64,000 nucleotides of DNA, taken from Armatimonadota bacterium (GTDB taxonomy: Bacteria; Armatimonadota; Armatimonadia; Armatimonadales; Capsulimonadaceae). Each line of letters opens with the position of its first letter. Position 1 is the first letter of the stretch. The translations under genes and the position numbers were made by a program. The stretch covers positions 1 through 64,000 of the forward strand of contig JANXMY010000150.1 in the NCBI GenBank assembly GCA_025354405.1. Reading direction: 5' to 3'. Under the pieces are notes generated by a model. The model did not search any database. It worked only from the letters and a program-made list of their open reading frames with translations, and was not told where the DNA came from. Positions 43,179 to 52,637 of this stretch are shown one piece after another.

Positions 43179-44510
43179 TTAGTTCCCTCCCTCGCCCCAG
43201 AGATTGAGCGGGATCGGGCGACGGGTCCCGGCCAGCGGCAGGCCGGTGATCAGGGCAGATTCGAGAGTCAACGCCCGCAGGTCGTCCCGGTCCAGATTGC
43301 CCACACGCGACTTGCCGCAGGCGCGGGCCATGATCTGCATTTCCAGGGTCATGGCGTGCAGGAAGTTCTCCACACGCTCGGCGGCGTCTTCCACCGGCAG
43401 ACGCTTCATCAGCTCCGGGTCCTGTGTCGCCACGCCCACCGGGCAGCGACCTGTGTGACAGTGGTGACAGGCTCCCGGCTCGGTGCCCATGGCATGGTAG
43501 TCTTCGATCCAGAGCGGAGCATTGCAATTGAGCGCGATGATCGCCGCCGTGCCGATCGCCACGGCATCCGCCCCCAGAGCAATGGCCTTGGCGGCGTCGA
43601 CGCCGGTTTTGATCCCGCCGCAGACGATCAATTGCACCACCCCCAGCAGCTTCAGATCTTCCAGGGCCCGCACCGCCTCGCAGATTGCCCCGAGTGTGGG
43701 GATACCTGTGTGGTCGAGCAAAACGTCCGGGGAAGCAGCGGTGCCGCCTTCCATTCCATCGACTACCACGCAGTCCGCCCCAGCTTTGGCGGCCAGCTTG
43801 ACATCCTCATAGACCCGGGCCGCACCGAGCTTGACGTAGATGGGCTTTTCCCAATTGGTGGCTTCGCGCAGCTCCTCAATCTTGATCGCCAGGTCTTCCG
43901 GTCCCATCCAGTCCGGGTGGCGGCACGGAGAGCGCTGGTCGACACCGTCGGGCAGGTCCCGCATTCGGGCGATCTCCGGGGAAACTTTTTGGCCAAGCAG
44001 CAGCCCGCCGGTGCCGGGCTTTGCCCCCTGGCCGACGACGATCTCAATGGCATCGGCCCGCTGAACATCTTTGGGGTTGAACCCGTAGCGAGATGGTAGG
44101 CACTGGTAGACCAGCATCTTGGAATATTCGCGGTCGGAAGGGTGCATGCCCCCGTCGCCTGTGCAGGTGGATGTCCCGACACGGGTTGCTCCGAGGCCCA
44201 GTGCCTCTTTGGCATTGCGGGAGAGGGCCCCGTATGACATGCCCGCGATCGTGATCGGCGTCTTGAGCTGCAGGGGCTTCTTGGCAAAGCGGGTGCCGAG
44301 TGTGACACTGGTATCGCACGTCTCGCGGTACCCTTCCAGGGGAACCCGGGTCAGGCCGGACGGCAGGAATGTCAAATCTTCGAGCGTCGGCAGCTGTCGT
44401 GCCGTAGAAAATGCACGGATACGGTACCGACCGAGACGCGCCTTTTCCTGAATATCATGGATCGAGGCCCGGTCCCAGATTCGGGACGGCGTTGTTTCAT
44501 CTATCGGCAT
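43179..44510 (-). CDS. FMN-binding glutamate synthase domain protein (MgsC/GlxD-like)
   Basis: This 443-residue protein is the central FMN domain of glutamate synthase. It has TPITIAGMSYGALSRNAKEA, GTSTCTGDGGMHP, EIVVGQGAKPGTGG, YVKLGA, and the Fe-S cysteines in ACHHCHTGRCPVGVATQ. In the N-methylglutamate pathway this domain is a separate subunit that, with two others, makes N-methylglutamate from gamma-glutamylmethylamide and 2-oxoglutarate or an analogous reaction. The two partners are at the other end of the cluster (55555-57158). ATG 44510 has AAGGAG upstream. The longer frame to 44612 is not used. Confidence 0.9.
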   Translation of the reverse strand: MPIDETTPSRIWDRASIHDIQEKARLGRYRIRAFSTARQLPTLEDLTFLPSGLTRVPLEGYRETCDTSVTLGTRFAKKPLQLKTPITIAGMSYGALSRNAKEALGLGATRVGTSTCTGDGGMHPSDREYSKMLVYQCLPSRYGFNPKDVQRADAIEIVVGQGAKPGTGGLLLGQKVSPEIARMRDLPDGVDQRSPCRHPDWMGPEDLAIKIEELREATNWEKPIYVKLGAARVYEDVKLAAKAGADCVVVDGMEGGTAASPDVLLDHTGIPTLGAICEAVRALEDLKLLGVVQLIVCGGIKTGVDAAKAIALGADAVAIGTAAIIALNCNAPLWIEDYHAMGTEPGACHHCHTGRCPVGVATQDPELMKRLPVEDAAERVENFLHAMTLEMQIMARACGKSRVGNLDRDDLRALTLESALITGLPLAGTRRPIPLNLWGEGGN

Positions 44511-44548
44511 AAGAAGGTCTCCTTTGGTGAAATCTAATTTGGATAATT

Positions 44549-45928
44549 CTAGAAGAATCGAGCGTAGCGGTCCACTTCCCACTGCGAGATGGACTGGTGG
44601 TACTCTTCCCATTCCTCTCGTTTATAGCGGACAAACTCGTCTCGCAGCTCTTTTCCAAGTGTCTCCTCGATAAACGGGTCGGCTGCGAAGAAGTCTACGG
44701 CCTCATCGAGCGTGCGTGGCAGCAGGAATATTCCCTTGTCGATCAGTTCATCGTCGGTGTACGCGTACATATTCTCGTGGTGGGGTGGGCCGGGGTCTTT
44801 GCCCTCGGCGATGCCTTCCAATCCGGCGGCGAGGGCCAGAGTCGCGGCCAGATAGGGGTTGCAGGAAGAATCCGCTGCCCGGCACTCGACCCGTCCGCCG
44901 CTCATCGGGACACGCAGGTTGTTTGACCGGTTGTTACCGCCGTAGCAGTTGAAGACCGGTGCCCAGGAGTAATAGGACATCTTGCCCTTGCGTAAAAGCC
45001 GCTTGTACGAGTTGACTGTTGGACTGAAAGCCGCTGCATTGCCGAGGCCATGCTTGATCAATCCGCTGATAAATCCGTAGCCCAGAGCAGATAGCTTGCA
45101 GCCATGCGCGTCTTCGTCACCCGGTGAAGGCTCAAATAGGTTGTGGCCCGTCGTGATGTCGGCGAGGCTCATATTGAAGTGGGCCCCGTTGCCGGTCAGG
45201 TTTGCAAACGGCTTGGGCATGAAGACAGCCAGCAGACCCATCTCGGCAGCAACCTTTTTGGCCATGAGGCGAAAAAATGTGTAGCGGTCGCAGGTGGTCA
45301 GGGCATCGGCGTAGCCGAAGTCGAACTCGAACTGCGAGTGGCCGTCTTCATGATCGAATGAGTAGACATCCCAGCCCAGATCGTTGATGAGCGTCGTCAT
45401 GCGATCGAGAAACGGGAAGGCATCCATAAATCTCTGGACGTCGTAAGCCGCTTTATCCAGATTATCATTGTCGTTGGGGACAACAAGTTTTCCGGACTCG
45501 TCCAGCTTGAGCAGGTACATCTCAGCCTCGATTCCGAGGTTGAAGGTATAGCCAAGCTGCCGCGCTTTTTCGGTCACGCGCTGCAGGGCCACCCGCGTGC
45601 TCAAAGGGTATGGCTCATTGTGGAAGTAGTTGTCCGACGGAAACCAGGCGATCTCTTTCTGCCAGGGGATCTGAAAGCCCCGATCGAAGTCGGGAACACT
45701 GCTGATCTCATCGTCATTCGGCTGCTGCCCGAGTCCGTCCAGTGCGTAGCCTGTGAACAGTTCTGAGCCGCGTGCCATGTCTGCGAAATGTGCCAGGGGA
45801 ACACATTTCGCTTTGGGCACTCCGTGAATGTCCACATAGGCCCCGAGGGCGTAGCGGACACCTGAGGCCTTGAGTTCCAGCACTTTGGCGTCAATCTGGG
45901 CATCACTGTAGCGGGTTACTTTGGTCAT
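44549..45928 (-). CDS. GmaS-like gamma-glutamylamide synthetase (glutamine synthetase family)
   Basis: This 459-residue protein shares [81 protein letters not shown] and [24 protein letters not shown]. These are the active-site pieces of glutamine synthetase in GlnT-group form. The family includes GmaS, which makes gamma-glutamylmethylamide from glutamate, methylamine and ATP. Its start overlaps the stop of the creatininase gene (ATGA). Coupling with the mgsC-like gene 38 nt downstream supports a role in amine capture. Confidence 0.88.
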   Translation of the reverse strand: MTKVTRYSDAQIDAKVLELKASGVRYALGAYVDIHGVPKAKCVPLAHFADMARGSELFTGYALDGLGQQPNDDEISSVPDFDRGFQIPWQKEIAWFPSDNYFHNEPYPLSTRVALQRVTEKARQLGYTFNLGIEAEMYLLKLDESGKLVVPNDNDNLDKAAYDVQRFMDAFPFLDRMTTLINDLGWDVYSFDHEDGHSQFEFDFGYADALTTCDRYTFFRLMAKKVAAEMGLLAVFMPKPFANLTGNGAHFNMSLADITTGHNLFEPSPGDEDAHGCKLSALGYGFISGLIKHGLGNAAAFSPTVNSYKRLLRKGKMSYYSWAPVFNCYGGNNRSNNLRVPMSGGRVECRAADSSCNPYLAATLALAAGLEGIAEGKDPGPPHHENMYAYTDDELIDKGIFLLPRTLDEAVDFFAADPFIEETLGKELRDEFVRYKREEWEEYHQSISQWEVDRYARFF

Positions 45929-46689
45929 AGTCTCTCTTTCTTGGTGTTCGGAAAAGGCGGCTCCTCGGTAAGAGCAGACTGCACAAGTGCTGATAAATCT
46001 TCAACCGCCCACTCCAGCAGCGACCGTCCCTGTTCTGCTGTCGCCTGGGTCGGCTTTCCCGTCGCACCGTCGATACTGGTGCGGTCAACCGGGTACGAAA
46101 AAAACAGATTGCCTGTTCGGTCCGGATCGTCGGCGATCCTTTCGACTCGAACCCCTTGCGGAAAGTGCGCCAGCATCAGACTCGTCTCGGCGGCATTCGC
46201 GTGCCAGTCTGAGGCATCTGCCGTGTATTCCAGCGTGACGCGAGGCGAAATCTCCCAGAGATTGCGCACGGCGATTCGCATTTCTGGGTGCCGGAAACGC
46301 AGGATCTCCAGGGCGGTCCGCAGGGACGCAAAGTTTGTCATATGCCCATTCAAAATCAGCAGGCGCGTGAAACCCGAAGCCGCCAGCAGCCATTCGCCGA
46401 TCTCCACGACCGTCTGCGTCACCGTCGCCGGGGACAGCGACAGGGTGCCCGGCCACTTCGCCGTATGGCCCCAGGCTGCACCGTAAGGCAGGGTGGGAAG
46501 GACGGGAACTCCGGTCTGCCCCGAGACGCCGCGTGCGACGCTCTCCGCACTCATGGTGTCGACATTCAGGGTCAGGTGCGGCCCATGCTGTTCGGTGCTG
46601 CCGATCGGCAGGATCGCCATGTCCATACCTCCCTCGCGCAGTGCACCCACTTCTTCCCAGGTCAGCCATTCCCATAAAATCGGTGTCAT
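45925..46689 (-). CDS. Creatininase-family amidohydrolase
   Basis: This 254-residue protein has the family metal site: [34 protein letters not shown] (usually NGHGGN), and [17 protein letters not shown] with the metal Glu. Members hydrolyse cyclic amides or formamides, including creatinine to creatine. The altered NGHMTN motif is a small deviation. It overlaps the gmaS-like gene by 4 nt. In this cluster it may hydrolyse an amide intermediate or a precursor; the substrate is open. Confidence 0.85.
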   Translation of the reverse strand: MTPILWEWLTWEEVGALREGGMDMAILPIGSTEQHGPHLTLNVDTMSAESVARGVSGQTGVPVLPTLPYGAAWGHTAKWPGTLSLSPATVTQTVVEIGEWLLAASGFTRLLILNGHMTNFASLRTALEILRFRHPEMRIAVRNLWEISPRVTLEYTADASDWHANAAETSLMLAHFPQGVRVERIADDPDRTGNLFFSYPVDRTSIDGATGKPTQATAEQGRSLLEWAVEDLSALVQSALTEEPPFPNTKKERL

Positions 46690-46703
46690 AAAGTTTCTCG
46701 TAA

Positions 46704-46743
46704 GATGCGAATAGCATCTCCCGGCACTTTCTGTGCCGGGAGA
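46704..46743. other. Intra-operon hairpins between permease and creatininase genes
   Basis: An 11-bp perfect stem, TCTCCCGGCAC/GTGCCGGGAGA (46717-46743, loop TTTCT), sits next to a 5-bp hairpin GATGC/GCATC (46705-46719). No T tract follows on either strand. It could stabilise or split the long transcript. Confidence 0.6.
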
Positions 46744-46752
46744 AGAGTCGGT

Positions 46753-48267
46753 CTAATCGCCGTGGATGACCTCGCGGCGTCCCCCTAGATCGTCCGCACC
46801 TTCAGGCATTTCCTGAAGGTGACCGCCGCCGGCAAAGACCAGGGATGGACGCTTATCCTGCACCAGCCGTCGGTAGAAGTAAAACGGCACAAACAGCAGC
46901 ATAATCGTCCAGCCGACTCCCATCACGGTCAGGTCCATTGCGTGTCCGAAGGGATGGATTGTCGAGATCGGTGTGGCATCCCATTGCGGGCCGCCAACAA
47001 TGAAGATGAAGAGGTTGAACAGAGTGATGACGGCCGCAAGCAGAAGGAAGAACCCAGGCAGCTTGAAAGGCCGGTTCGTGTCAGGCTGCTTCACTCTCAG
47101 AACTACATAGGACGGGATTAGAACCAGCCAGACAATGATGTATCCGACATTGGAGGCTGCGATCAAGTTAATGACGTTGTTCTTGAAGATGAGCAGCATC
47201 GCGATCGTCACCGCCAGGTCCACAAACATAGACCCGACAGGAACGCCGTACTTGTTGATCGCCCCGAACTGCTTGATCATCTGACCGTCGTGAGTCATCT
47301 GGTACATCGAGCGCGACGAGCCGATGATTGTGGTCTGTACACCCAAAAGCAGTGCCGTGATCAGCATGATGGAAACGATGACGCCCCCGGCATGTCCGAA
47401 GATCGCCTGAGCGGCAGGCAGGAACGCTACTGAGGCATCCTGGGTCAGAATGCTGACACCCACGATACCGAGCATCACGAATGGGAGGATGCCATAAGCG
47501 ATAAATCCGCCGACCGACGCGGCCAGCATGGCTTTCGGCCCGTCCTTGTGCGGGTCTTTCAGTTCAGCAATTGTCGTTGACGCCGCTTCGATCCCATAAG
47601 CCGACCAGAGGGCGACAAACATCCACTTGAAGATCAGCATCCACGAGGCATGCGAATGCCAGGAGCCGTGAAGCGGGACAAAGGGCACGATATTCGACAA
47701 ATGGAAGAGGTGTGGATGCAGGACCGGCGATACAATGATCACAAACATGGGCGCAATCGCGCAGACGGCCATGACCGCCGAGGACCAGATTCCAGGCTTC
47801 AGTCCGACATAGTTGGTGGCGTACAGGAACAGGGCCATGGTGATGGCGGCAGTTAAGACCTGGCCGTCCGTCATGTGCGGCATGAACGATTTCAGGTAAC
47901 CAGCGGCAACAATCAGGTTGACGGGGATCACGGGGACCCAGCCGCACCAGTACCCCCAGTTCGCGATTGCGCCGACAATCGGCCACCTCTTGAAAGCTTC
48001 ATGTGAGTAGACGGCGGTGCCGCCGCTTTTGTTGGGGAACATACCCGCCATTTCCGCAATCATCAGGCACTGCAGGATGGCAATGGTGACGACCACAGTC
48101 CAGACAAATACGGAGGCCGGGCCGAGGTCCCCGGCGATCGCGCCAAGCGAGGTCGCAATAAGAAGCGCGGCTCCTAGAGAGATGACAAACGCTGATTTCC
48201 AGGTGACGGTTCGCGCCAGTGCGGGCTCGGTGACGGCGGGAGCCGTGACGGATAGTGTTGTACTCAC
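46753..48267 (-). CDS. APC-superfamily amino acid/amine permease
   Basis: This 504-residue protein has about twelve membrane segments. It opens VTWKSAFVISLGAALLIATSLGAIAGDLG, a typical APC first helix, and has MIAEMAGMFPNKSGGTAVYS, the equivalent of the GG-turn after helix 2. It ends in a charged cytosolic tail. It belongs to the amino acid-polyamine-organocation group. Its place in the cluster suggests that it imports the amine or amino acid that the pathway uses. Confidence 0.87.
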   Translation of the reverse strand: MSTTLSVTAPAVTEPALARTVTWKSAFVISLGAALLIATSLGAIAGDLGPASVFVWTVVVTIAILQCLMIAEMAGMFPNKSGGTAVYSHEAFKRWPIVGAIANWGYWCGWVPVIPVNLIVAAGYLKSFMPHMTDGQVLTAAITMALFLYATNYVGLKPGIWSSAVMAVCAIAPMFVIIVSPVLHPHLFHLSNIVPFVPLHGSWHSHASWMLIFKWMFVALWSAYGIEAASTTIAELKDPHKDGPKAMLAASVGGFIAYGILPFVMLGIVGVSILTQDASVAFLPAAQAIFGHAGGVIVSIMLITALLLGVQTTIIGSSRSMYQMTHDGQMIKQFGAINKYGVPVGSMFVDLAVTIAMLLIFKNNVINLIAASNVGYIIVWLVLIPSYVVLRVKQPDTNRPFKLPGFFLLLAAVITLFNLFIFIVGGPQWDATPISTIHPFGHAMDLTVMGVGWTIMLLFVPFYFYRRLVQDKRPSLVFAGGGHLQEMPEGADDLGGRREVIHGD

Positions 48268-48326
48268 AGTGTTTCTCCTTTGCGCCGGAAAGGGCGCGGA
48301 CTAAGCGAACTATGTCCGTCGCCGCG

Positions 48327-48830
48327 TCAGTGCGGTTCGGCGAAGGCCAAGAGTGCCGTCAGTGGCAGAGGAGAAATCGAGTTTTTGTCACAACACTGTG
48401 CAGTCTGTAATTCGAAAGTAGTTCTGTGGCGCCATACCAGAGCGGCAAAGTCGCCAACACGAACCGGGACCGCACGGTTGTTCGGCAGACCCGCCAGCCG
48501 GTGCGGCGGCTTGACGGTCGAGATTTTCAAGAGTCTCTCCTGCGCCTCTTCGCCCAGAATAAGACGGGTTAGAGCGCTTTGCTTGACCCAGACCCGCTTT
48601 CCGGCAGCCGCAGTGTTCAGCGCTTCGGCAAGAGACTCGGATTGCCCCTGAACACCGATCCGGAAGTTGTTCTCGCTGAGCCGCAGCAGGGAGCAGCCCA
48701 TCCCTGAGTGCGCCGTCTCCAGCGACTGGTAGACGGACAGCTTACAAGCGGCCGAACCGAAGACGGTGCAGGCCAGCTCTAAGCCGTCCACTCCGGCGAA
48801 GTCCCACAGGTCTGTCTCAGGATGGCTCAC
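48327..48830 (-). CDS. SoxG-like (sarcosine oxidase gamma family) protein
   Basis: This 167-residue protein has a hydrophobic core pattern close to the gamma subunit of sarcosine oxidase and GcvT-like folds (AACKLSVYQSLETAHSGMGC, NNFRIGVQGQSESLAEAL). The match is weak. The main evidence is position: its ATG overlaps the stop of the DUF1989-GcvT gene (ATGA) and it lies in a cluster with a sarcosine oxidase beta-like flavoprotein. It could be a structural subunit of the methyl-oxidising enzyme. Otherwise it is hypothetical. Confidence 0.55.
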   Translation of the reverse strand: MSHPETDLWDFAGVDGLELACTVFGSAACKLSVYQSLETAHSGMGCSLLRLSENNFRIGVQGQSESLAEALNTAAAGKRVWVKQSALTRLILGEEAQERLLKISTVKPPHRLAGLPNNRAVPVRVGDFAALVWRHRTTFELQTAQCCDKNSISPLPLTALLAFAEPH

Positions 48831-51013
48831 GACTTCACCCGCAGCTTCTGTGGATCATAGGCCGCAAGTGGCCCCACTACAGCGCGTGTTCGGCGCGTCT
48901 GACCATCCACAAACCCGACCTCCAATTCCGTCCCCATTGCGCCGTACTCTGGGAAGACCTGAGCCAGAGCAATACTCCGGTTCAGAAACGGCGAAAAAGT
49001 GGTACTGGTGATCCGCCCTGCCGAAAAGGTGTCTCCAGAAGCGTAGAGATGTTCGCCGATCGGGGCGACTTCGTTTCCGTCGAGTGTCAGCCCGACGGCG
49101 ACACGCGGCGGAGCAGCTTGTAGCCGCTCCGAGGCGGACTTACCGATAAAGTCTGGCTTCTGCAGGCTGACTGTCCAGCCGATTCCCGCCTGGAACGGTG
49201 AGATCCCCGGATCGAATTCGCACCCCGGCCCCAGCAGGCCCGCTTCGATCCGCGCTCGGTCCAGCGCTGCGAGACCCATCGGGAGCAGCCCTTGCGGGCC
49301 GCCCGATCTTAAGAGGTACTCCCAAAGAGCCGCCCCATCCTGCGGATGCACGAACAGCTCATAGCCCAGTTCCCCTGTATAGCCGGTGCGGGATACAAGC
49401 ACCGAAATCTCTCCGATCCGGCCCGCTGCAAACCGAAACGGCTGCATCTCTTCGAGCGTTTCTAAACCCCACTCGGGATCGAGCGCGAGAATTGGGCCGA
49501 GAATTGCGCGTGATTGCGGTCCCTGCAGAGCCAGATTGTGCCAGAGGTCACTTGAGGACTTCACGCGAACATCAAAATTCCGGTCTCCGGCGATCCGTCG
49601 CAGCCAGTCCCCATCAGTCTCGCAGTTGCTGACCACGCGGAAAGCAGCCTCACTCAACCGAAAGACGATGCCATCGTTGACCATGCCGCCGTGGGCGTTC
49701 ATAAAACAGCCGTAGGCCGACTGGCCTTTCTTGAGCTTCGACAGATCACGCGAAAATGCCGTTTGCAGCAGCGCAAATGCGTTCGGGCCATAGACTTCGA
49801 ATTTTCGCAGCGAGGACAGATCCATGATCGCCGCTTTTTCACGCAGCGCCCAGTATTCCGCGTACTCGCCCCCCTTCGCATAGCTGCTCGGAAGCCAGAA
49901 TCCGCCAAAGTCGGCGAGGTCGTCCGTGAGCACGCGGATAGACGGCGTGAAGGCCGTCTCCTGTGTCATCTGAAGCGGGCGATCGCGGGAAACCCGCCGC
50001 CCCGATCCGGCAGGAAAGCGATTGCCAGAATCGTATAGCCGGACATGAATTGGGGTCGGGTTCCAGCCGTTCACCGGGTCGATGTCGTCCGCACAGCTGG
50101 AAGTCGTGCAGAGCAGATCAGTCTGCGCTTGCAGCAGAACATAATCGCCGGGCCGTGCCCAGGACTCGCCGCTGACGATGGTTCCATCCGAAAGCACTTC
50201 CGTGTTAAAGAAAAAGTTCAACGCGGCCCATCCGGGCCGGGCAGCGACCGCATATTTCGCTAAATTTAGGTTAAAGTTAGTTGTACAGTTCGCATGGCCC
50301 GGATAGCCGATATCATCATAGTAGAGCTCGCTGCATGCCAGCAGAAAGCTGTCGTGGCGGCCGCAGGTATCCTGAATGACTTCGATCAGCGGGCGCATTT
50401 CCTGTGAGAAATATTTCCCGTGCAGCCCCGCTCCCGGCATGGACGTTCCGTTCAGCGTGCGGGTTGCGGCTCCGTCCAGCTCCTCAGTCAGGTCCGTTCC
50501 AGCGAATGCCAGAAAGTCGGCGCACTGGCTCCCTTCGACATTCAGTATCTGTATGTACTGTCCGGCTTTGACCTTGTAGGCGATCGCCGTGGCTCCGTCG
50601 ATCCGGTACTCGGCAGTGACCGGGGCCAGCGGCTCCGGGAGATCATTGAACTTTTGGTCCGGGAAGGCCAGCGGCATCCGCACACGCAGAGCGGTCTGCG
50701 GAGTCAGTGGAGCAAACCTGGAGTCGTCACCTGATATCGCCCCGATTTCCATCCACTGATCGCGGCAGGCCCGGATGGTCAGCTCCGCACCGGATCGATT
50801 TTCTGAAGTGACCGCGATCCGTCGCCGCAGCACATCCCCCGCCGTCACTCCGGCGCCAATGCTCGACACGACCTCGACTGCCGCTCCGTCCTCCAAGTCC
50901 AGCGCAAAAGGCTGCTCACCTTCAGGGTCGCATACACCCAGCAATGCACCCGCCGGGACGAAGATTCGCCTCGGGGTGGACGGTGCAAGTGTGATTGTTT
51001 GGTAGTCTTTCAT
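48827..51013 (-). CDS. DUF1989 - GcvT aminomethyltransferase-like fusion
   Basis: ATG at 51013 is chosen; the frame is open further into a palindromic repeat. The 728-residue protein has an N-terminal ~90-residue domain. DUF1989 (urea-carboxylase-associated) follows, about residues 130-340: GQYIQILNVEGSQCADFLAF, DTCGRHDSFLLACSE, NCTTNFNLNLAKY. From about residue 370 it has a full GcvT fold (REKAAIMDLSSLRKFEVYG, ALQGPQSRAIL, SRTGYTGELGYELF, GLAALDRARIEAG). GcvT-type domains pass a one-carbon unit to tetrahydrofolate. In sarcosine oxidase this domain belongs to the alpha subunit, so here it may be the carbon acceptor for the flavoprotein at 41983-43176. Confidence 0.85.
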   Translation of the reverse strand: MKDYQTITLAPSTPRRIFVPAGALLGVCDPEGEQPFALDLEDGAAVEVVSSIGAGVTAGDVLRRRIAVTSENRSGAELTIRACRDQWMEIGAISGDDSRFAPLTPQTALRVRMPLAFPDQKFNDLPEPLAPVTAEYRIDGATAIAYKVKAGQYIQILNVEGSQCADFLAFAGTDLTEELDGAATRTLNGTSMPGAGLHGKYFSQEMRPLIEVIQDTCGRHDSFLLACSELYYDDIGYPGHANCTTNFNLNLAKYAVAARPGWAALNFFFNTEVLSDGTIVSGESWARPGDYVLLQAQTDLLCTTSSCADDIDPVNGWNPTPIHVRLYDSGNRFPAGSGRRVSRDRPLQMTQETAFTPSIRVLTDDLADFGGFWLPSSYAKGGEYAEYWALREKAAIMDLSSLRKFEVYGPNAFALLQTAFSRDLSKLKKGQSAYGCFMNAHGGMVNDGIVFRLSEAAFRVVSNCETDGDWLRRIAGDRNFDVRVKSSSDLWHNLALQGPQSRAILGPILALDPEWGLETLEEMQPFRFAAGRIGEISVLVSRTGYTGELGYELFVHPQDGAALWEYLLRSGGPQGLLPMGLAALDRARIEAGLLGPGCEFDPGISPFQAGIGWTVSLQKPDFIGKSASERLQAAPPRVAVGLTLDGNEVAPIGEHLYASGDTFSAGRITSTTFSPFLNRSIALAQVFPEYGAMGTELEVGFVDGQTRRTRAVVGPLAAYDPQKLRVKS

Positions 51014-51050
51014 GTGTATGAACCGAAAGCAAGCGAGACCGAGCGAGATC

Positions 51051-51189
51051 GTCCGAGTGGTTCCAAACCACTCGCTAGTCGTCCGAGTGGTTGAAAACCA
51101 CTCGCTAGGTAAGGCACCCTCCGGGTGTCGGAGTCCGAATCTGACGTCCGCAGGACGCTTCACCTAGCGAGTGACTTTCAGTCACTCGT
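51051..51189. repeat. Palindromic element with CGAGTGGTT hairpins (copy 2)
   Basis: Three hairpin units are present: 51055-51075 and 51084-51104 (tandem left arms) and 51167-51187 (right arm). The core between them shares the CACCC/GGGTG and GTCC/GGAC hairpins with copy 1 at 16671-16814. The right arm hairpin reads CGAGTGACT, loop TTC, AGTCACTCG, whereas copy 1 reads CGAGTGGTT and AACCACTCG. Both sides of the stem changed together, so pairing is kept. Confidence 0.85.
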
Positions 51190-51194
51190 CTCTT

Positions 51195-52628
51195 CTATAC
51201 GGCTGCCGAATACGTCGCCTCTTCCGCGCAAGCCTCCGCCATCAATTTCTCGGCCAGCGCACGTTTCTGCCCGGTGTCCATCTTCTTGGTCTCGTTATGC
51301 ACCACGCGGTCGTTGACGTGCTGGTTCCAATAGTCCAGCGAATCTATCCCCAAAAGAGCGAGCTTGCCGACAAACTGGCGCAGGACTTCATTGGTTGGCC
51401 CCATGACCCAGCCAGCCTTGCCGTCGCGCAGGTAGCGCTCGATTCCGAGGTCCTTCTTATAACCCGTTCCCCCGCAGGCATGAAGCATCTTGTCACAGAC
51501 CTCGGCAACGTTTTTTGCGGCCATGAACTTGATCTGCCAGTACCAATGCAGATAGGCGGCTCGCGGGGTGGCAACGATGTCATCGTGCAGTGACCAGTCA
51601 CAGTTATTCGTGAGATCGTCCATCAGGCGGCCCATGCTGAACGAATAGATGCGGCAGGCATTGGTCGTCATGATCGCTTCGCCGACATAGTCCTGTATCG
51701 TCGGGTAGTCAGCGACACGCATCCCGACATCCACATGCTTTTTGCGTGTCGTCTGCATCTTCGCGATGTCGATGGCTCCCATGGCGATCCCGTTCCAGCA
51801 GGACGACGAACAGAGCAGAAAGAACGGGTCGACGATCTCATCGTTCGAGATTACGCCGTCGCCAATGGGGCCGACAATACGAGAGGCGGGGAGAATTACT
51901 GCGTCTACCTCAAGCGTACCTGACTGATTTCCACGCAGGCCCATGGCATCCCATTTGTGCGGCTCGGCTTGAACTTCTTCTTTGAGAACCAGAAAGCAGG
52001 ACAAGTCAGAATAGTTACCTTTGAAGTCCGGGCTGGTCGTCTGCACGACATAAAAATCAGCAAACCCCGCCGAAGTGGTCCAGGAAGCTTTCTTGCTAAT
52101 TTTCCAGCCCTCGCCATCTCGCTCGGCGCGGGAAGAGACCGGATACCAGAAGTGCGACCCTGTTTCCGGGTCTGAGTACGAGAGTGTCCCGATCAGAACG
52201 TCGCGGTCGAGCCTCTCAAGCAAGGTGACGAACGTCGGATTGTACGCGGCGCGGAAGAGCAGCGACGCGACCGCGCCCAGGTGCATTGTGTAGCACATGG
52301 CGGTGCTGGGGCAGCCGTAGCGGGCAATTGTCTCGACTACCATAGCGGCGCACACATGGTTCTCGCCGAGGCCGCCCATTTCTTTAGGAACTAACAGGCT
52401 GAGCAGGCCAAGTTCCGCCAGCTTCTCGAAGTTCAGGCGCGGATAGATTAGGCCGGTATCCGATTTGACGGCATTCGGGCGCAGGGTTTCGGCACAGGCT
52501 TCGATCAGCCGAGTCTGGAGCTGCTTCTGGGAATCGGTCAGCACCCATTGCGGGTCGAAATCGTACCCGAGACCCCAGAACGGTTTAGCATCTTCTGCCA
52601 TTTCTTTCCACATCTTCTCTTGAGACAT
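51195..52628 (-). CDS. Acyl-CoA dehydrogenase-like flavoenzyme
   Basis: This 477-residue protein is related to acyl-CoA dehydrogenases. It has LGLLSLLVPKEMGGLGENHV, IGTLSYSDPETGSH, and a C-terminal helical domain ending CDKMLHACGGTGYKKDLGIERYLRDGKAGWVMGPTNEVLRQFVG. That last part is the region where most members read GGxG...RDA. The catalytic base cannot be fixed from sequence. Some relatives are flavin monooxygenases or N-hydroxylases that act on amines, so it may be an oxidative enzyme of the amine pathway rather than of fatty acid oxidation. It sits 9 nt upstream of neighbours that are N-demethylase parts. Confidence 0.8.
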   Translation of the reverse strand: MSQEKMWKEMAEDAKPFWGLGYDFDPQWVLTDSQKQLQTRLIEACAETLRPNAVKSDTGLIYPRLNFEKLAELGLLSLLVPKEMGGLGENHVCAAMVVETIARYGCPSTAMCYTMHLGAVASLLFRAAYNPTFVTLLERLDRDVLIGTLSYSDPETGSHFWYPVSSRAERDGEGWKISKKASWTTSAGFADFYVVQTTSPDFKGNYSDLSCFLVLKEEVQAEPHKWDAMGLRGNQSGTLEVDAVILPASRIVGPIGDGVISNDEIVDPFFLLCSSSCWNGIAMGAIDIAKMQTTRKKHVDVGMRVADYPTIQDYVGEAIMTTNACRIYSFSMGRLMDDLTNNCDWSLHDDIVATPRAAYLHWYWQIKFMAAKNVAEVCDKMLHACGGTGYKKDLGIERYLRDGKAGWVMGPTNEVLRQFVGKLALLGIDSLDYWNQHVNDRVVHNETKKMDTGQKRALAEKLMAEACAEEATYSAAV

Positions 52629-52637
52629 TTTTGGTTC

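Noticed and set aside
51014-51163. N-terminal extension of the DUF1989-GcvT protein
   Set aside because: It would be encoded by the palindromic element. The ATG at 51013 begins the conserved domain.
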